Shown here piece after piece: positions 22,273-28,651 of a stretch of DNA of 28,651 nucleotides. The stretch is from DATDEW01 sp046590205 (GTDB taxonomy: Bacteria; Bacteroidota; Ignavibacteria; Palsa-1295). The position numbers and the translations under genes are program-made. Location of the stretch: contig JBKJTT010000107.1 of assembly GCA_046590205.1 (NCBI GenBank), positions 1-28,651 of the forward strand. Direction: 5' to 3'. The notes under the pieces are model-generated. The model was not told where the DNA came from. It did not search any database and saw only the letters and a list, made by a program, of their open reading frames with translations. Numbering within the stretch: the stretch's first letter is position 1; the number at the start of each line of letters is the position of its first letter.

Positions 22273-23241
22273 ATGGAAGCGTCAATAACAGCCAAGCGAA
22301 TACACGATGATCGTAGCACGATGGAGATGGATTACTGCAGTATCCCTGAACACATCAGAAGCGAGTACATTGAAGTTGAATCAAATGTTCGCCTTCATGT
22401 AACCGATGGCGGTTACGGCAGACCGATAGTACTCTTGCATGGCTGGCCCTTGAGCGATGAGATGTTCGAATATCAATACAATGACCTCATTAACAGCGGA
22501 TTGCGAGTCATCGGAATTACCGTACGAGGTTTTGGAAAATCAAGTCAGCCATACTGTTCATACAATTATGATATTTATGCACGAGATATCGGGAAGGTTC
22601 TCGAGAAACTTGACCTACACGATGCAGTTCTCGGCGGATTCTCGATGGGTGGCGCTATCGCCATCCGCTGCGCTGTAATAGACCAAGGCAAACGTATCTC
22701 CAAACTTGCACTATTTGCAGCAGCAGCACCTATCTTTACGCAACGTCCAAATTATCCATACAACTTAACGGTAGCCGCAGTTGATGAACTCATAGAGTTA
22801 AATCATACTGACAAGCCCCAACTCTTAACGAACGTTGGTAAGATATTTGCCGCTACCGAAACATCATTAAGTCCGGGGATAGGTCACTGGTTGAATGCAA
22901 TCGGATCAAGCTCATCGTCGCATGCTATGGCAGAATGTTTAGTCGCACTGCGCGATACAGACCTTCGGGAAGATCTGGCAAAAATCACCCTCCCCACATT
23001 AATAATGCACGGCAAAAAAGATAAGATATGCTCATTCGATATGGCAGAGCAATTGAGGTTAGGCATCATCAATTCACATGTTGTTGCCTTCGAGGAGAGT
23101 GGTCATGCCTTATTTCTTGAAGAAACAGCGAAGTTCAACCGAGAGCTGATCAAATTTGCAAAAGAGGAAAACACCAGCGGAATCATGAGAGGTGAGAAGT
23201 TCACCTATCAAAAGAATCTCATAGACGGTCCATTTAACTAA
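22273..23241 (+). CDS. Alpha/beta hydrolase (non-heme haloperoxidase-like)
   Basis: The 322-aa product is a full alpha/beta hydrolase: oxyanion loop LLHGWPLSDEMFEYQ, strand and turn VIGITVRGFGKSSQP, nucleophile elbow LGGFSMGGAIAI (Ser), then LPTLIMHGKKDKICSF (acid Asp) and FEESGHALFLEE (His). The layout and the HGWP and RGFGKSS motifs resemble the co-factor-free haloperoxidase/esterase group. The true substrate is unknown. About 40 N-terminal residues precede the hydrolase fold. The AAAGGAG is 20 bases from the assigned ATG, so an internal ATG at 22321 or 22327 is possible only with a different ribosome site. Ferritin follows after 10 bases, suggesting co-transcription and a stress-related role. 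Confidence 0.88.
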   Translation: MEASITAKRIHDDRSTMEMDYCSIPEHIRSEYIEVESNVRLHVTDGGYGRPIVLLHGWPLSDEMFEYQYNDLINSGLRVIGITVRGFGKSSQPYCSYNYDIYARDIGKVLEKLDLHDAVLGGFSMGGAIAIRCAVIDQGKRISKLALFAAAAPIFTQRPNYPYNLTVAAVDELIELNHTDKPQLLTNVGKIFAATETSLSPGIGHWLNAIGSSSSSHAMAECLVALRDTDLREDLAKITLPTLIMHGKKDKICSFDMAEQLRLGIINSHVVAFEESGHALFLEETAKFNRELIKFAKEENTSGIMRGEKFTYQKNLIDGPFN

Positions 23242-23251
23242 CAGTATTTAA

Positions 23252-23803
23252 ATGAACACCAATAGACTTTCGGATACGATGACCGCTGCGCTTAACGCGC
23301 AAATGACAAAAGAAGCCCACGCCGCCGAGATATATTTATCATACGGTGCATGGGTAGAGAGCGAAGGGTTCGGCGGTATTGCGAATTTCCTTTTTCGCCA
23401 TGCGCAGGAAGAGCGCAATCACATGATGAAGATATTAGAGTACATTTTAAAAAGAGGTGCCAAAGTGCAAGTAACAGCTATCCCTGCCCCACATACTACC
23501 CCCGAGAGCATCTATAACTGCTTCGATAAAATATTTGAACATGAGGTGGATAATACAAAAGCCATCTATAAGCTCGTCAAAATGAGCTTCGATGATCAGG
23601 ACTGGGCTACCTGGAACTTCATGCAATGGTTCGTCAAAGAGCAGGTCGAGGAAGAAACACTTGCGATGAATTTACTCGATAAGATGAAACTCGCCGGTGG
23701 CGAAAAGATGAACAGTAACGAACTCTATACACTCGATAGAGACCTCGAAAAAGCACCGGACTCAGCCAGAGCCGCGCAAGATGTAACTGCGGTTAATCCG
23801 TAA
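23252..23803 (+). CDS. Non-heme ferritin (FtnA-like)
   Basis: The 183-aa product matches bacterial ferritins: helix A with TKEAHAAEIYLSYGAWVES (Glu of the ferroxidase site), helix B with FLFRHAQEERNHMMKILEYI (the Glu-x-x-His pair), and helices C and D with EHEVDNTKAIY and QWFVKEQVEEETLA (Glu and Gln/Glu ligands). Ferritin oxidises Fe(II) and stores it as mineral in a 24-mer. Length is slightly above average because of a tail after residue 165. It starts 10 bases after the hydrolase stop and is followed by two hairpins, the second a clear terminator. Confidence 0.93.
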   Translation: MNTNRLSDTMTAALNAQMTKEAHAAEIYLSYGAWVESEGFGGIANFLFRHAQEERNHMMKILEYILKRGAKVQVTAIPAPHTTPESIYNCFDKIFEHEVDNTKAIYKLVKMSFDDQDWATWNFMQWFVKEQVEEETLAMNLLDKMKLAGGEKMNSNELYTLDRDLEKAPDSARAAQDVTAVNP

Positions 23804-23900
23804 CGCTTCGCTGGGAGTACCCTAAAGTGAAGCAGATTGTATGGTAGAGATATATCGATGTCCTCCGATGTCGGCACTATTGCCGACGCAGTGATAGAGA

Positions 23901-23928
23901 AAATGGTGCCTTAGATGGCACCATTTTT
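23901..23928 (+). terminator. Rho-independent terminator of the hydrolase-ferritin unit
   Basis: AAATGGTGCC and GGCACCATTT (23901-23910, 23917-23926) form a perfect 10-base stem with loop TTAGAT, and five T run from 23924. It lies about 100 bases after the ferritin stop. Confidence 0.85.
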
Positions 23929-24020
23929 ATCAGCTTTTTGTTATATATAATCCTAAAGAAGTTCGCCTTTTTCTCCTATAGATTCTAAGATGTCTGCCAC
24001 GTTAAATATCATCCAAGATA

Positions 24021-24050
24021 TGTGTAAATTTCTGGCACCCTCCCAAAACC
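24021..24050 (+). repeat. Dispersed intergenic repeat, copy 2
   Basis: This copy matches 21500-21529 at 27 of 30 positions; the related second block begins at 24081. The spacer between blocks is about 30 bases shorter than in copy 1, which carries an added hairpin there. Confidence 0.6.
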
Positions 24051-24141
24051 TAACACCTGTAACCTACAGCCTCCCCGTACGGTGTGTAATTATAGTGATG
24101 AAATATAATAACTTACAGACTAAAATTCAGATTTTACAAAG

Positions 24142-24181
24142 GTAACCGAACGGTTACGTATATTTGTAACCAAATGGTTAC
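24142..24181 (+). promoter_or_regulatory. Promoter and twin palindromic operators of the ArsR-SRPBCC operon
   Basis: Site 1 is GTAACCG-AA-CGGTTAC (24142-24157). Site 2 is GTAACC-AAAT-GGTTAC (24166-24181), and it contains the ATG at 24174. Their centres are 24 bases apart. Between them TATATTTG (24159-24166) matches the -7 consensus TAnnTTTG exactly. Transcription would then begin at or within a few bases of the ATG, giving a leaderless message. A repressor on these sites would cover both polymerase and start. The ArsR-type protein encoded directly behind is the natural binder (autorepression), an inference. Confidence 0.72.
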
Positions 24182-24518
24182 ACAAACAGCACGAAGAGAT
24201 GTTTTTCAGGCGATAGCCGACCCGAACAGGAGGGCTATTATCAGCTTGCTTGCCGGCAAGAAAATGACGCCGAGCGACCTTGCCGATAACTTTGCTATCA
24301 GCAGACCTGCCATCAGCAAGCATATCAAGATACTCACCGAATGCGGCTTGATAAACATCGAGCAGCTCGGACGAGAACGCTTCTGTGAGGTAAAGCTCGA
24401 GAAGCTGAACGAAGTATCGGATTGGGTCGAGCAGTACCGCAAGTTCTGGGAAGAAAAGCTCGACGCTCTGGAAATCTACTTACAAGAATTACAGGCAAAG
24501 GAAAAAGATGCCAACTAA
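24174..24518 (+). CDS. ArsR-family winged-helix transcriptional regulator
   Basis: The 114-aa product has the ArsR fold: RRDVFQAIADPNRRAIISLL opens it, then MTPSDLADNFAISRPAISKHIKIL is the helix-turn-helix and LINIEQLGRERFCEVKLEKL is the wing. The C-terminal helix is long and has WVEQYRKFWEEKLD, typical of regulators paired with AHSA1 proteins. The ELCVCDL metal box is missing, and the two Cys (TECGL, RFCEV) are not in a known metal-site arrangement, so metal sensing is unlikely. It overlaps the next gene by 11 bases. It probably represses its own operon through the palindromes at 24142-24181. Confidence 0.92.
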   Translation: MVTQTARRDVFQAIADPNRRAIISLLAGKKMTPSDLADNFAISRPAISKHIKILTECGLINIEQLGRERFCEVKLEKLNEVSDWVEQYRKFWEEKLDALEIYLQELQAKEKDAN

Positions 24519-24951
24519 TATCACCAACCGCGAGGTCATTACAACTCGTTTCTTCGACGCAACACCAGAACAGATGTTCGCCGCATGGAGCGATCCGAAG
24601 CATTTAGCGAACTGGTGGGGACCGAATGGATTTACGAATACATTTCATACATTCGATTTTACTCCTGGCGGCGATTGGGACTTTACAATGCACTCCCCCG
24701 ATGGGATAGACTATCATAACAAGAACCGATTTACCGAAATACTACAGAATGAGCGTATCGTCTTTGACCATCTTGAGCCTGTTCATTCATTTCAAGTGAC
24801 TACGACATTCACTCATGAAGATAATAAAACACGCTTCACATTTCGGATGCTATTTGATTCGGAGGAGGAGTGTCAACGAGTCAAGCAATTCATTCAAGCT
24901 GCGAATGAAGAGAACTTCGACCGACTCGAACAAGAACTTTTAACAATGTAA
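24508..24951 (+). CDS. SRPBCC/AHSA1-family protein, paralogue 1
   Basis: The 147-aa product is a START-like SRPBCC fold of the AHSA1 (Aha1 C-terminal-like) group. Landmarks are FFDATPEQMFAAWSDPKHL followed by WWGPNGF, the central FDFTPGGDWDFTM, NRFTEI and a C-terminal helix rich in Glu. Members bind hydrophobic ligands in a groove under the long helix; no enzymatic role can be claimed. It overlaps the ArsR gene by 11 bases and begins a tandem of five relatives. It is the most divergent at its C-terminus, where the usual GW-x-x-xFDK motif is replaced by EENFDRLEQ. Confidence 0.88.
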   Translation: MPTNITNREVITTRFFDATPEQMFAAWSDPKHLANWWGPNGFTNTFHTFDFTPGGDWDFTMHSPDGIDYHNKNRFTEILQNERIVFDHLEPVHSFQVTTTFTHEDNKTRFTFRMLFDSEEECQRVKQFIQAANEENFDRLEQELLTM

Positions 24952-24959
24952 TTATCATC

Positions 24960-25436
24960 ATGACGACAACAAATACATCTGACCGCGAGATACTCATCGA
25001 ACGCATCATCAATGCTCCCAGAGAACTGGTATGGGAAGCATGGACTGACCCAAAGCACCTTGAGAAGTGGTGGGGACCCAATGGCTTCGCAACGACAACG
25101 AAGGAATTCGATTTCCGAGTCGGCGGAGTTTGGCGGCACGTTATGCATGGACCAGACGGCACTAACTACCCGAACGAATCGGAGTACCTTGAGATCACAA
25201 AACCCGAACGCCTTCGCTACCTTCATGGCGGCGGTGAGGAAGAAGGCGCCAACGATGCACAGTTCGAGGCAACGGTAACCTTCGATGATATTGACGGCAA
25301 GACGAAAGTAACGATGCATAGCGTCTTCCCGTCCGCCAAACTTCGCGACTACGTCGCCGAACATTACGTCGCGATCGAAGGCGGCATAGAACACCTTGCA
25401 AATCTCGATGAATATGTACAATTACTAAAAAAATAA
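24960..25436 (+). CDS. SRPBCC/AHSA1-family protein, paralogue 2
   Basis: The 158-aa product shows IINAPRELVWEAWTDPKHL then WWGPNGFATTTKEFDFRVGG. A mid-region EYLEITKPERLRYLH precedes VTFDDIDGKTKVTMHSVFP, the usual beta-strand pair. The tail GGIEHLANLDEYVQLL replaces the helix seen in paralogues 3-5. It starts 9 bases after paralogue 1. A shared fold and close spacing suggest a duplicated family under one regulator. Confidence 0.88.
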   Translation: MTTTNTSDREILIERIINAPRELVWEAWTDPKHLEKWWGPNGFATTTKEFDFRVGGVWRHVMHGPDGTNYPNESEYLEITKPERLRYLHGGGEEEGANDAQFEATVTFDDIDGKTKVTMHSVFPSAKLRDYVAEHYVAIEGGIEHLANLDEYVQLLKK

Positions 25437-25450
25437 GAAAGGATAAACCA

Positions 25451-25921
25451 ATGGACGGAATAACTATCGAACGTATCTATAATGCACCTCCCCAACTTGT
25501 TTGGGATGCTTGGACTAAACCTGAACATATCAAGCTTTGGTGGGGACCGAAGAAATGCACCTGCCCCTTGGCAGTGGTTGATCTTCGTGTTGGTGGAAAA
25601 TATATATGGGGCATGTTAATGCCAAATGGCTTTACAATGTATATGACTGGTGAGTTTTTAGAAGTTGACCCTCCTACACAATTAGCATTCACACATTGCC
25701 TATCCGATGAGAAGGGCAATATCGTGAAAGCATCTCATTACGGCATGCCTGATTCATATCCAAATGAGTCTGTAATTACTGTTATCCTTGAAGATAATGG
25801 AACAACAACAAAGATGACGTTACATCAAGCCGGAATGCCTTCAGGTGATATGTCAGCACCTGCTGTAGCCGGATGGAACGAAGCATTTGATAAGATGGCA
25901 GCATCTATCGAAATATCATAA
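25451..25921 (+). CDS. SRPBCC/AHSA1-family protein, paralogue 3
   Basis: The 156-aa product opens MDGITIERIYNAPPQLVWDA and WTKPEHIKLWWGPKK, then DLRVGGKYIWGM, GEFLEVDPPTQLAF, and ends AVAGWNEAFDKMAASIEIS, the typical C-terminal helix. AAAGGA stands about 8 bases before the ATG. The ribosome site and first 17 or so codons are almost the same in DNA as those of paralogue 4, so the two come from a recent duplication or gene conversion. CTCP after the WWGP motif is unusual for the group. Confidence 0.88.
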   Translation: MDGITIERIYNAPPQLVWDAWTKPEHIKLWWGPKKCTCPLAVVDLRVGGKYIWGMLMPNGFTMYMTGEFLEVDPPTQLAFTHCLSDEKGNIVKASHYGMPDSYPNESVITVILEDNGTTTKMTLHQAGMPSGDMSAPAVAGWNEAFDKMAASIEIS

Positions 25922-25945
25922 CACGATTTATTAAAGGATAAACCA

Positions 25946-26407
25946 ATGGACGGAATAACTATTGAACGTATCTATAATGCACCTCGTCAACTTGTCTGGG
26001 ATGCATGGACAAAACCCGAACACTTCAAGAAGTGGTGGGGGCCAAAAGTATTTACCTGCCCCATCGCCGAGATTGACTTACGTGCCGGTGGAAAATACTT
26101 TTGGTGTATGAGAGGTGAGGGGATAGGCGATTTCTACACCACGGGCGTCTTCCTCGAAGTGAACCCTATTGATAGTCTCATCTACACTGACAGTTTCGCT
26201 GATGCCGAAGGCAACAAGGTCGGCGGCGAGTATTACGGAATGCCTGACGTCCCGAAAGAGAGCGTTGTTACCGTGACGTTCGAAGATCTTGGCACCAAGA
26301 CCAAGATGACCGTTCATCACAGCGGGATACCCGAAGGCAAATTGGCAGATGATACCAAAGCCGGCTGGAACGAGTCATTCGATAAGATGGCTTCTATAGT
26401 TGAATAA
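25946..26407 (+). CDS. SRPBCC/AHSA1-family protein, paralogue 4
   Basis: The 153-aa product begins exactly like paralogue 3 (MDGITIERIYNAP) and continues RQLVWDAWTKPEHFKKWWGP, FTCPIAEIDLRAGGKYFWCM, GVFLEVNPIDSLIYTD and a C-terminal KAGWNESFDKMASIVE. The two diverge progressively after about residue 50. AAAGGA precedes the ATG. It sits 24 bases after paralogue 3 and is followed 14 bases later by the DUF2277 gene. Confidence 0.88.
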   Translation: MDGITIERIYNAPRQLVWDAWTKPEHFKKWWGPKVFTCPIAEIDLRAGGKYFWCMRGEGIGDFYTTGVFLEVNPIDSLIYTDSFADAEGNKVGGEYYGMPDVPKESVVTVTFEDLGTKTKMTVHHSGIPEGKLADDTKAGWNESFDKMASIVE

Positions 26408-26421
26408 ATTACAGAAACACT

Positions 26422-26745
26422 ATGTGCAGAAACATCAAAACACTTTTCAACTTTGATCCGCCTGCAACCGACGAAGAAATTCGTGATGCTTCCTTGCAAT
26501 TTGTAAGGAAGCTATCAGGCTTCACCAAGCCATCAACGGCGAATGAAGCGGCATTCAACAAAGCTGTCGAAGAAGTTACCGCATCGGCGCGAATCCTTAT
26601 TGATTCACTTACTACTAATGCCGAACCTCGTGACAGAGCTGTCGTCGCTGCCAGAGCTAAAGAAAAAGCGCAGGAAAGATTCGGTCGGATTACCATAAAG
26701 AAGTATGACAATCCTCCTGCTGATCTTTACGCATCACTATCATGA
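26422..26745 (+). CDS. DUF2277 family protein
   Basis: The 107-aa product matches DUF2277 from the first residue: MCRNIKTLFNFDPPATDEEI, then FVRKLSGFTKPSTANEAAFN and EVTASARILIDSLTTNAEPRDR, ending in a basic helix (ARAKEKAQERFG). The family is small, all-helical and of unknown function; the invariant MCRNI start with its Cys is notable. It sits between SRPBCC paralogues 4 and 5, a setting known for this family next to AHSA1 and PhnB-type genes, which suggests shared regulation by the ArsR protein. Confidence 0.9.
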   Translation: MCRNIKTLFNFDPPATDEEIRDASLQFVRKLSGFTKPSTANEAAFNKAVEEVTASARILIDSLTTNAEPRDRAVVAARAKEKAQERFGRITIKKYDNPPADLYASLS

Positions 26746-26768
26746 TTTAATTTTCAAAGGACACTATA

Positions 26769-27263
26769 ATGTCAGAACAGAAATTATTTACTATCTCAAG
26801 AACGCTCAACGCTCCCCGTCAACTTGTCTGGGATGTCTGGACGAAAGAAGAGCACATGAAGCATTGGTCGGGTCCGAAAGGCGTGACCATCCCACATTCA
26901 ACTCTGGATTTCCGTACCGGCGGTTCATATCATTACTGTATGCGTTACCCTAGTGGAGACGATATGTGGGGCAAAGTAACATACATTGAGATATCGCCCA
27001 TCGAACGTATCATACAGATACAAACTTTCTCCAATGCCGAAGGTGATATCTGCCCTGCACCTTTTGAAGGTAAATGGCCACTCAAGATACATTCCACTGT
27101 GACCTTTACCGAAAAAGGTAGCACTACTGAAGTTTTAGTATCATGGTTTCCTCACGAGGCTTCGCAAGAAGAATCTGATTACTTCAACTCTATGCATGAG
27201 AGCATGAACGGCGGCTGGAGCGGTACGTTTGATAAACTTTCGGAATACTTGACAACATTATAA
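26769..27263 (+). CDS. SRPBCC/AHSA1-family protein, paralogue 5
   Basis: The 164-aa product shows ISRTLNAPRQLVWDVWTKEE then HMKHWSGPKGVTIPHSTLDF, TGGSYHYCMRYPSGDDMWG, VTYIEISPIERIIQIQTFS and a C-terminal GGWSGTFDKLSEYLTTL. The conserved WWGP of the group is WSGP here. AAAGGAC is about 8 bases before the ATG. It follows the DUF2277 gene by 23 bases and precedes the PhnB-like gene by 24. Confidence 0.88.
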   Translation: MSEQKLFTISRTLNAPRQLVWDVWTKEEHMKHWSGPKGVTIPHSTLDFRTGGSYHYCMRYPSGDDMWGKVTYIEISPIERIIQIQTFSNAEGDICPAPFEGKWPLKIHSTVTFTEKGSTTEVLVSWFPHEASQEESDYFNSMHESMNGGWSGTFDKLSEYLTTL

Positions 27264-27287
27264 TTTTTCACAAACAAATAAACTACT

Positions 27288-27716
27288 ATGGCAACATTTC
27301 ATCCGTATCTCAACTTCGCGGGCAACACCGAAGAAGCATTTAACTTTTACAAGTCAGTTTTTGGAGGAGAGTTCATTACTCTCATGCGCTTTAAAGACAT
27401 CCCCGGCGGCAGTGAACTTCCGCCCGGTACTGAAGATATGCTGATGCATATTAGCTTAGCTATTGGCGGCGGTACTATCCTGATGGCAACCGATGCTATC
27501 GAATCTATGGGACAGCATCTTATCGAAGGCAACAACAGCTATATTTACATCAAAGCCGAAAGCAAAGATGAAGCCACATCTCTCTACAACGCACTATCAA
27601 CAGGTGGGAAGATAGAGATGGAGCTTGTCGATCAGTTCTGGGGCGATTACTACGGCGCCTTCGCTGATAAGTTCGGTACTAACTGGATGGTAAGCTATGA
27701 ATATCCGAAAGCATAA
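27288..27716 (+). CDS. PhnB-like VOC-family protein
   Basis: The 142-aa product begins MATFHPYLNFAGNTEEAFNF and YKSVFGGEF, the classic PhnB-like (also labelled 3-demethylubiquinone methyltransferase-like, a misnomer) start. It goes on with PGTEDMLMHISLAIGGGTIL and MATDA, and ends VDQFWGDYYGAFADKFGTNW, all diagnostic. These are small VOC-fold dimers with no proven common activity. It is the last gene of the ArsR-SRPBCC operon; no strong terminator was seen directly after it. Confidence 0.92.
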   Translation: MATFHPYLNFAGNTEEAFNFYKSVFGGEFITLMRFKDIPGGSELPPGTEDMLMHISLAIGGGTILMATDAIESMGQHLIEGNNSYIYIKAESKDEATSLYNALSTGGKIEMELVDQFWGDYYGAFADKFGTNWMVSYEYPKA

Positions 27717-27795
27717 TCCCTCTGGTGGTCGGCTCATGTGTTAATCATATAACCTATTATCAGAATTGTGTAATAAAAATATGATATATCTTAGC

Positions 27796-27803
27796 TATAT
27801 TTG
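27796..27803 (+). promoter_or_regulatory. -7 element (TATATTTG) of the stress-type gene
   Basis: TATATTTG matches TAnnTTTG exactly, 36 bases before the ATG at 27839, giving a short A+T-rich leader. The nearest upstream TTG (27766-27768) is 27 bases away, longer than the usual 19-20. Confidence 0.45.
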
Positions 27804-27838
27804 ATAAGTATTTTTTAAACTATAATACAAAACAAACA

Positions 27839-28381
27839 ATGGCAGAATATCAGAATCAAGTTGGCGGTCCTCCGACCGACCGTAGAATGGTAACGGGAAT
27901 GTTCACTGACCCACAGAGCACGGAAAATGCGTATAACACTCTACATGAAAGAGGTTATACAACCGATGACATTAACTTAGTAATGTCAGACGAAACACGT
28001 AAAAAACATTTTTCAGGTGATGCGGCAGAAACAGAGATAGGCACTAAAGCAGCCGCAGGTCTCGGTACTGGTTCAGCAATCGGAGGTGCTATTGCAGGCG
28101 TCGTTGCGGCGATTGGAACAAGCTTGGTTATACCAGGGCTTGGTTTAGTTGTTGCAGGACCATTAGCTGCAGGTTTGGCAGGAGCAGGAGCAGGCGGCAT
28201 TACCGGTGGCATCATCGGTGGGCTTGTCGGCTCGGGAATACCTGAAGAACGCGCTAAAATCTATGAATCAGGTGTCAAAAAAGGCGGCATTGTCATGGGA
28301 GTTAATGCTCGAAATGATGAAGACGCAGATTACTTTGAAAAGACCTGGCGTTCGAATAAAGGCGAAGAGATATACAGATAA
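27839..28381 (+). CDS. General-stress-type protein with N-terminal YflT/GSP17M-like domain and glycine-rich hydrophobic core
   Basis: The 180-aa product has an N-terminal domain, VTGMFTDPQSTENAYNTLHE then RGYTTDDINLVMSDETR, like the YflT (GSP17M) stress-protein domain. A long Gly/Ala-rich hydrophobic stretch follows (about 68-135: GTGSAIGGAIAGVVAAIGTS and LAGAGAGGITGGIIGGLVGS), then a second small alpha/beta part (RAKIYESGVKKGGIVMGVNA), where GIVMGVNAR repeats the first-strand theme. Such proteins are often induced by osmotic or cold stress; the molecular role is unknown. It has its own -7 element and a strong terminator, so it is a single-gene unit. Confidence 0.82.
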   Translation: MAEYQNQVGGPPTDRRMVTGMFTDPQSTENAYNTLHERGYTTDDINLVMSDETRKKHFSGDAAETEIGTKAAAGLGTGSAIGGAIAGVVAAIGTSLVIPGLGLVVAGPLAAGLAGAGAGGITGGIIGGLVGSGIPEERAKIYESGVKKGGIVMGVNARNDEDADYFEKTWRSNKGEEIYR

Positions 28382-28397
28382 CATTTAGTCTGTTAAT

Positions 28398-28432
28398 AAA
28401 ACGGGACGCACTAAAGAAATGCGTCCCGTTTT
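28398..28432. terminator. Strong hairpin terminator after the stress-type gene
   Basis: Perfect 13-base arms, AAAACGGGACGCA and TGCGTCCCGTTTT (28398-28410, 28420-28432), enclose a 9-base loop. The A-run and T-run at the two ends suit termination on either strand. Confidence 0.88.
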
Positions 28433-28588
28433 ATTGTTTTAGGTACGTAAATATTCTTTATTATAAGACTATCGGAGTGTTAATTGACCGCGATCCGAAA
28501 GAATTCATCAAGGCGATTGGTCAACACCGTTTTTGGGAAAGAGAAAAACTACTGAAGGCGGCTGTATAATCAAAACAATGAATATAGA

Positions 28589-28651
28589 ATGAACTCACTC
28601 TTTGATAAATGGATTTTGCTCGCTCCGTATTTCTTGAGTATTTTACGCATC
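28589..28651 (+). CDS. Start of a probable DoxX-like membrane protein (cut by window end)
   Basis: Only 21 codons are visible, from the ATG at 28589: MNSLFDKWILLAPYFLSILR, then I. A short polar start followed by a hydrophobic helix ending in LRI resembles the N-terminus of DoxX-family proteins (often ...LLRI-x-x-A). The sample is too small for a firm call. The 150 bases before it hold a 30-codon open frame ending at 28569 that I do not recognise. Confidence 0.35.
   Translation, partial: MNSLFDKWILLAPYFLSILRI

Larger units (their letters stand above)
23804..24141. other. Intergenic region between ferritin and the ArsR operon
   Basis: About 340 bases without a gene. They contain a GTCGGCA-CTAT-TGCCGAC hairpin (23870-23887), a strong terminator (23901-23928) and dispersed repeat copy 2 (24021-24050, with its second block from 24081). 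Confidence 0.7.

Noticed and set aside
24174..24518. ArsR-type protein as an arsenic or metal sensor
   Set aside because: The ELCVCDL metal box is absent and no metal-resistance genes are in its operon; the neighbours are SRPBCC and VOC proteins.
28477..28569. 30-codon frame starting VLIDRDPKEFIKAIGQ
   Set aside because: It is too short and unrecognised. It may be a relic of a gene end, but nothing in the sequence settles this.
1..28651. CRISPR arrays, tRNA or rRNA genes
   Set aside because: I saw no regular short repeats with equal spacers and no tRNA- or rRNA-like stretch, although a covariance scan was not possible.

Overview
The window looks like a chromosomal piece of a Bacteroidota/Chlorobiota-lineage (FCB group) bacterium, possibly near Ignavibacteria or Kapabacteria. 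Three secreted proteins end in a type IX secretion (T9SS) sorting domain with a YPNP/FPNP-type motif. Several start regions carry the Bacteroidota-type -7 element TAnnTTTG, while many genes also have an AAAGGA-type ribosome binding site. No rRNA, tRNA or CRISPR array was found, so the placement is an inference.

Region 1 (1-6118, minus strand) is a copper-handling cluster. In transcription order it has an HMA domain fused to a MauE/DoxX-like membrane protein, a Tat-exported multicopper oxidase, a CusF-like protein with a heavy-metal-binding tail, a second CusF-like lipoprotein, and a TolC/CusC-type outer membrane channel that runs off the left edge. Upstream lie a small T9SS-tailed secreted protein and a Cys-rich small secreted protein.

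Region 2 (6163-10241, plus strand) has a galactose/glyoxal-oxidase-like copper radical oxidase gene, broken by several frameshifts and stops but still keeping the codons for its copper-site residues, then an intact secreted beta-propeller/Fn3/T9SS protein. Region 3 (10242-13496) is a decayed accessory zone: an IS3-type OrfA relic, an N-terminally truncated Type IIG-like DNA methyltransferase bracketed by GC-rich REP-like hairpins, and a promoter followed by a hairpin with no gene behind it.

Region 4 (13497-18361) is mostly housekeeping: an OmpA-family protein with two OmpA domains, mltG, two TatA/B-type genes, an unlisted 41-aa membrane peptide, and purQ-purS.

Region 5 (18467-21362) is a clearly A+T-rich two-gene island: a DUF2971-like protein followed 13 bases later by a large protein with an unrecognised helical N-terminus and a C-terminal S66 (LD-carboxypeptidase/MccF-like) peptidase domain with an apparently intact Ser-Glu-His triad. 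It is the best candidate here for an undescribed system; a defence or toxin-immunity role is inference only.

Region 6 (21623-23803) has a VOC/glyoxalase-like protein, an alpha/beta hydrolase behind a hairpin-rich leader, and a ferritin. Region 7 (24142-27716) is a tight operon: an ArsR-type regulator with two palindromic operators around a probably leaderless promoter, five tandem SRPBCC/AHSA1 paralogues, a DUF2277 protein and a PhnB-like VOC protein. The window closes with a stress-type glycine-rich membrane protein, a strong terminator and the first codons of a probable DoxX-like gene.
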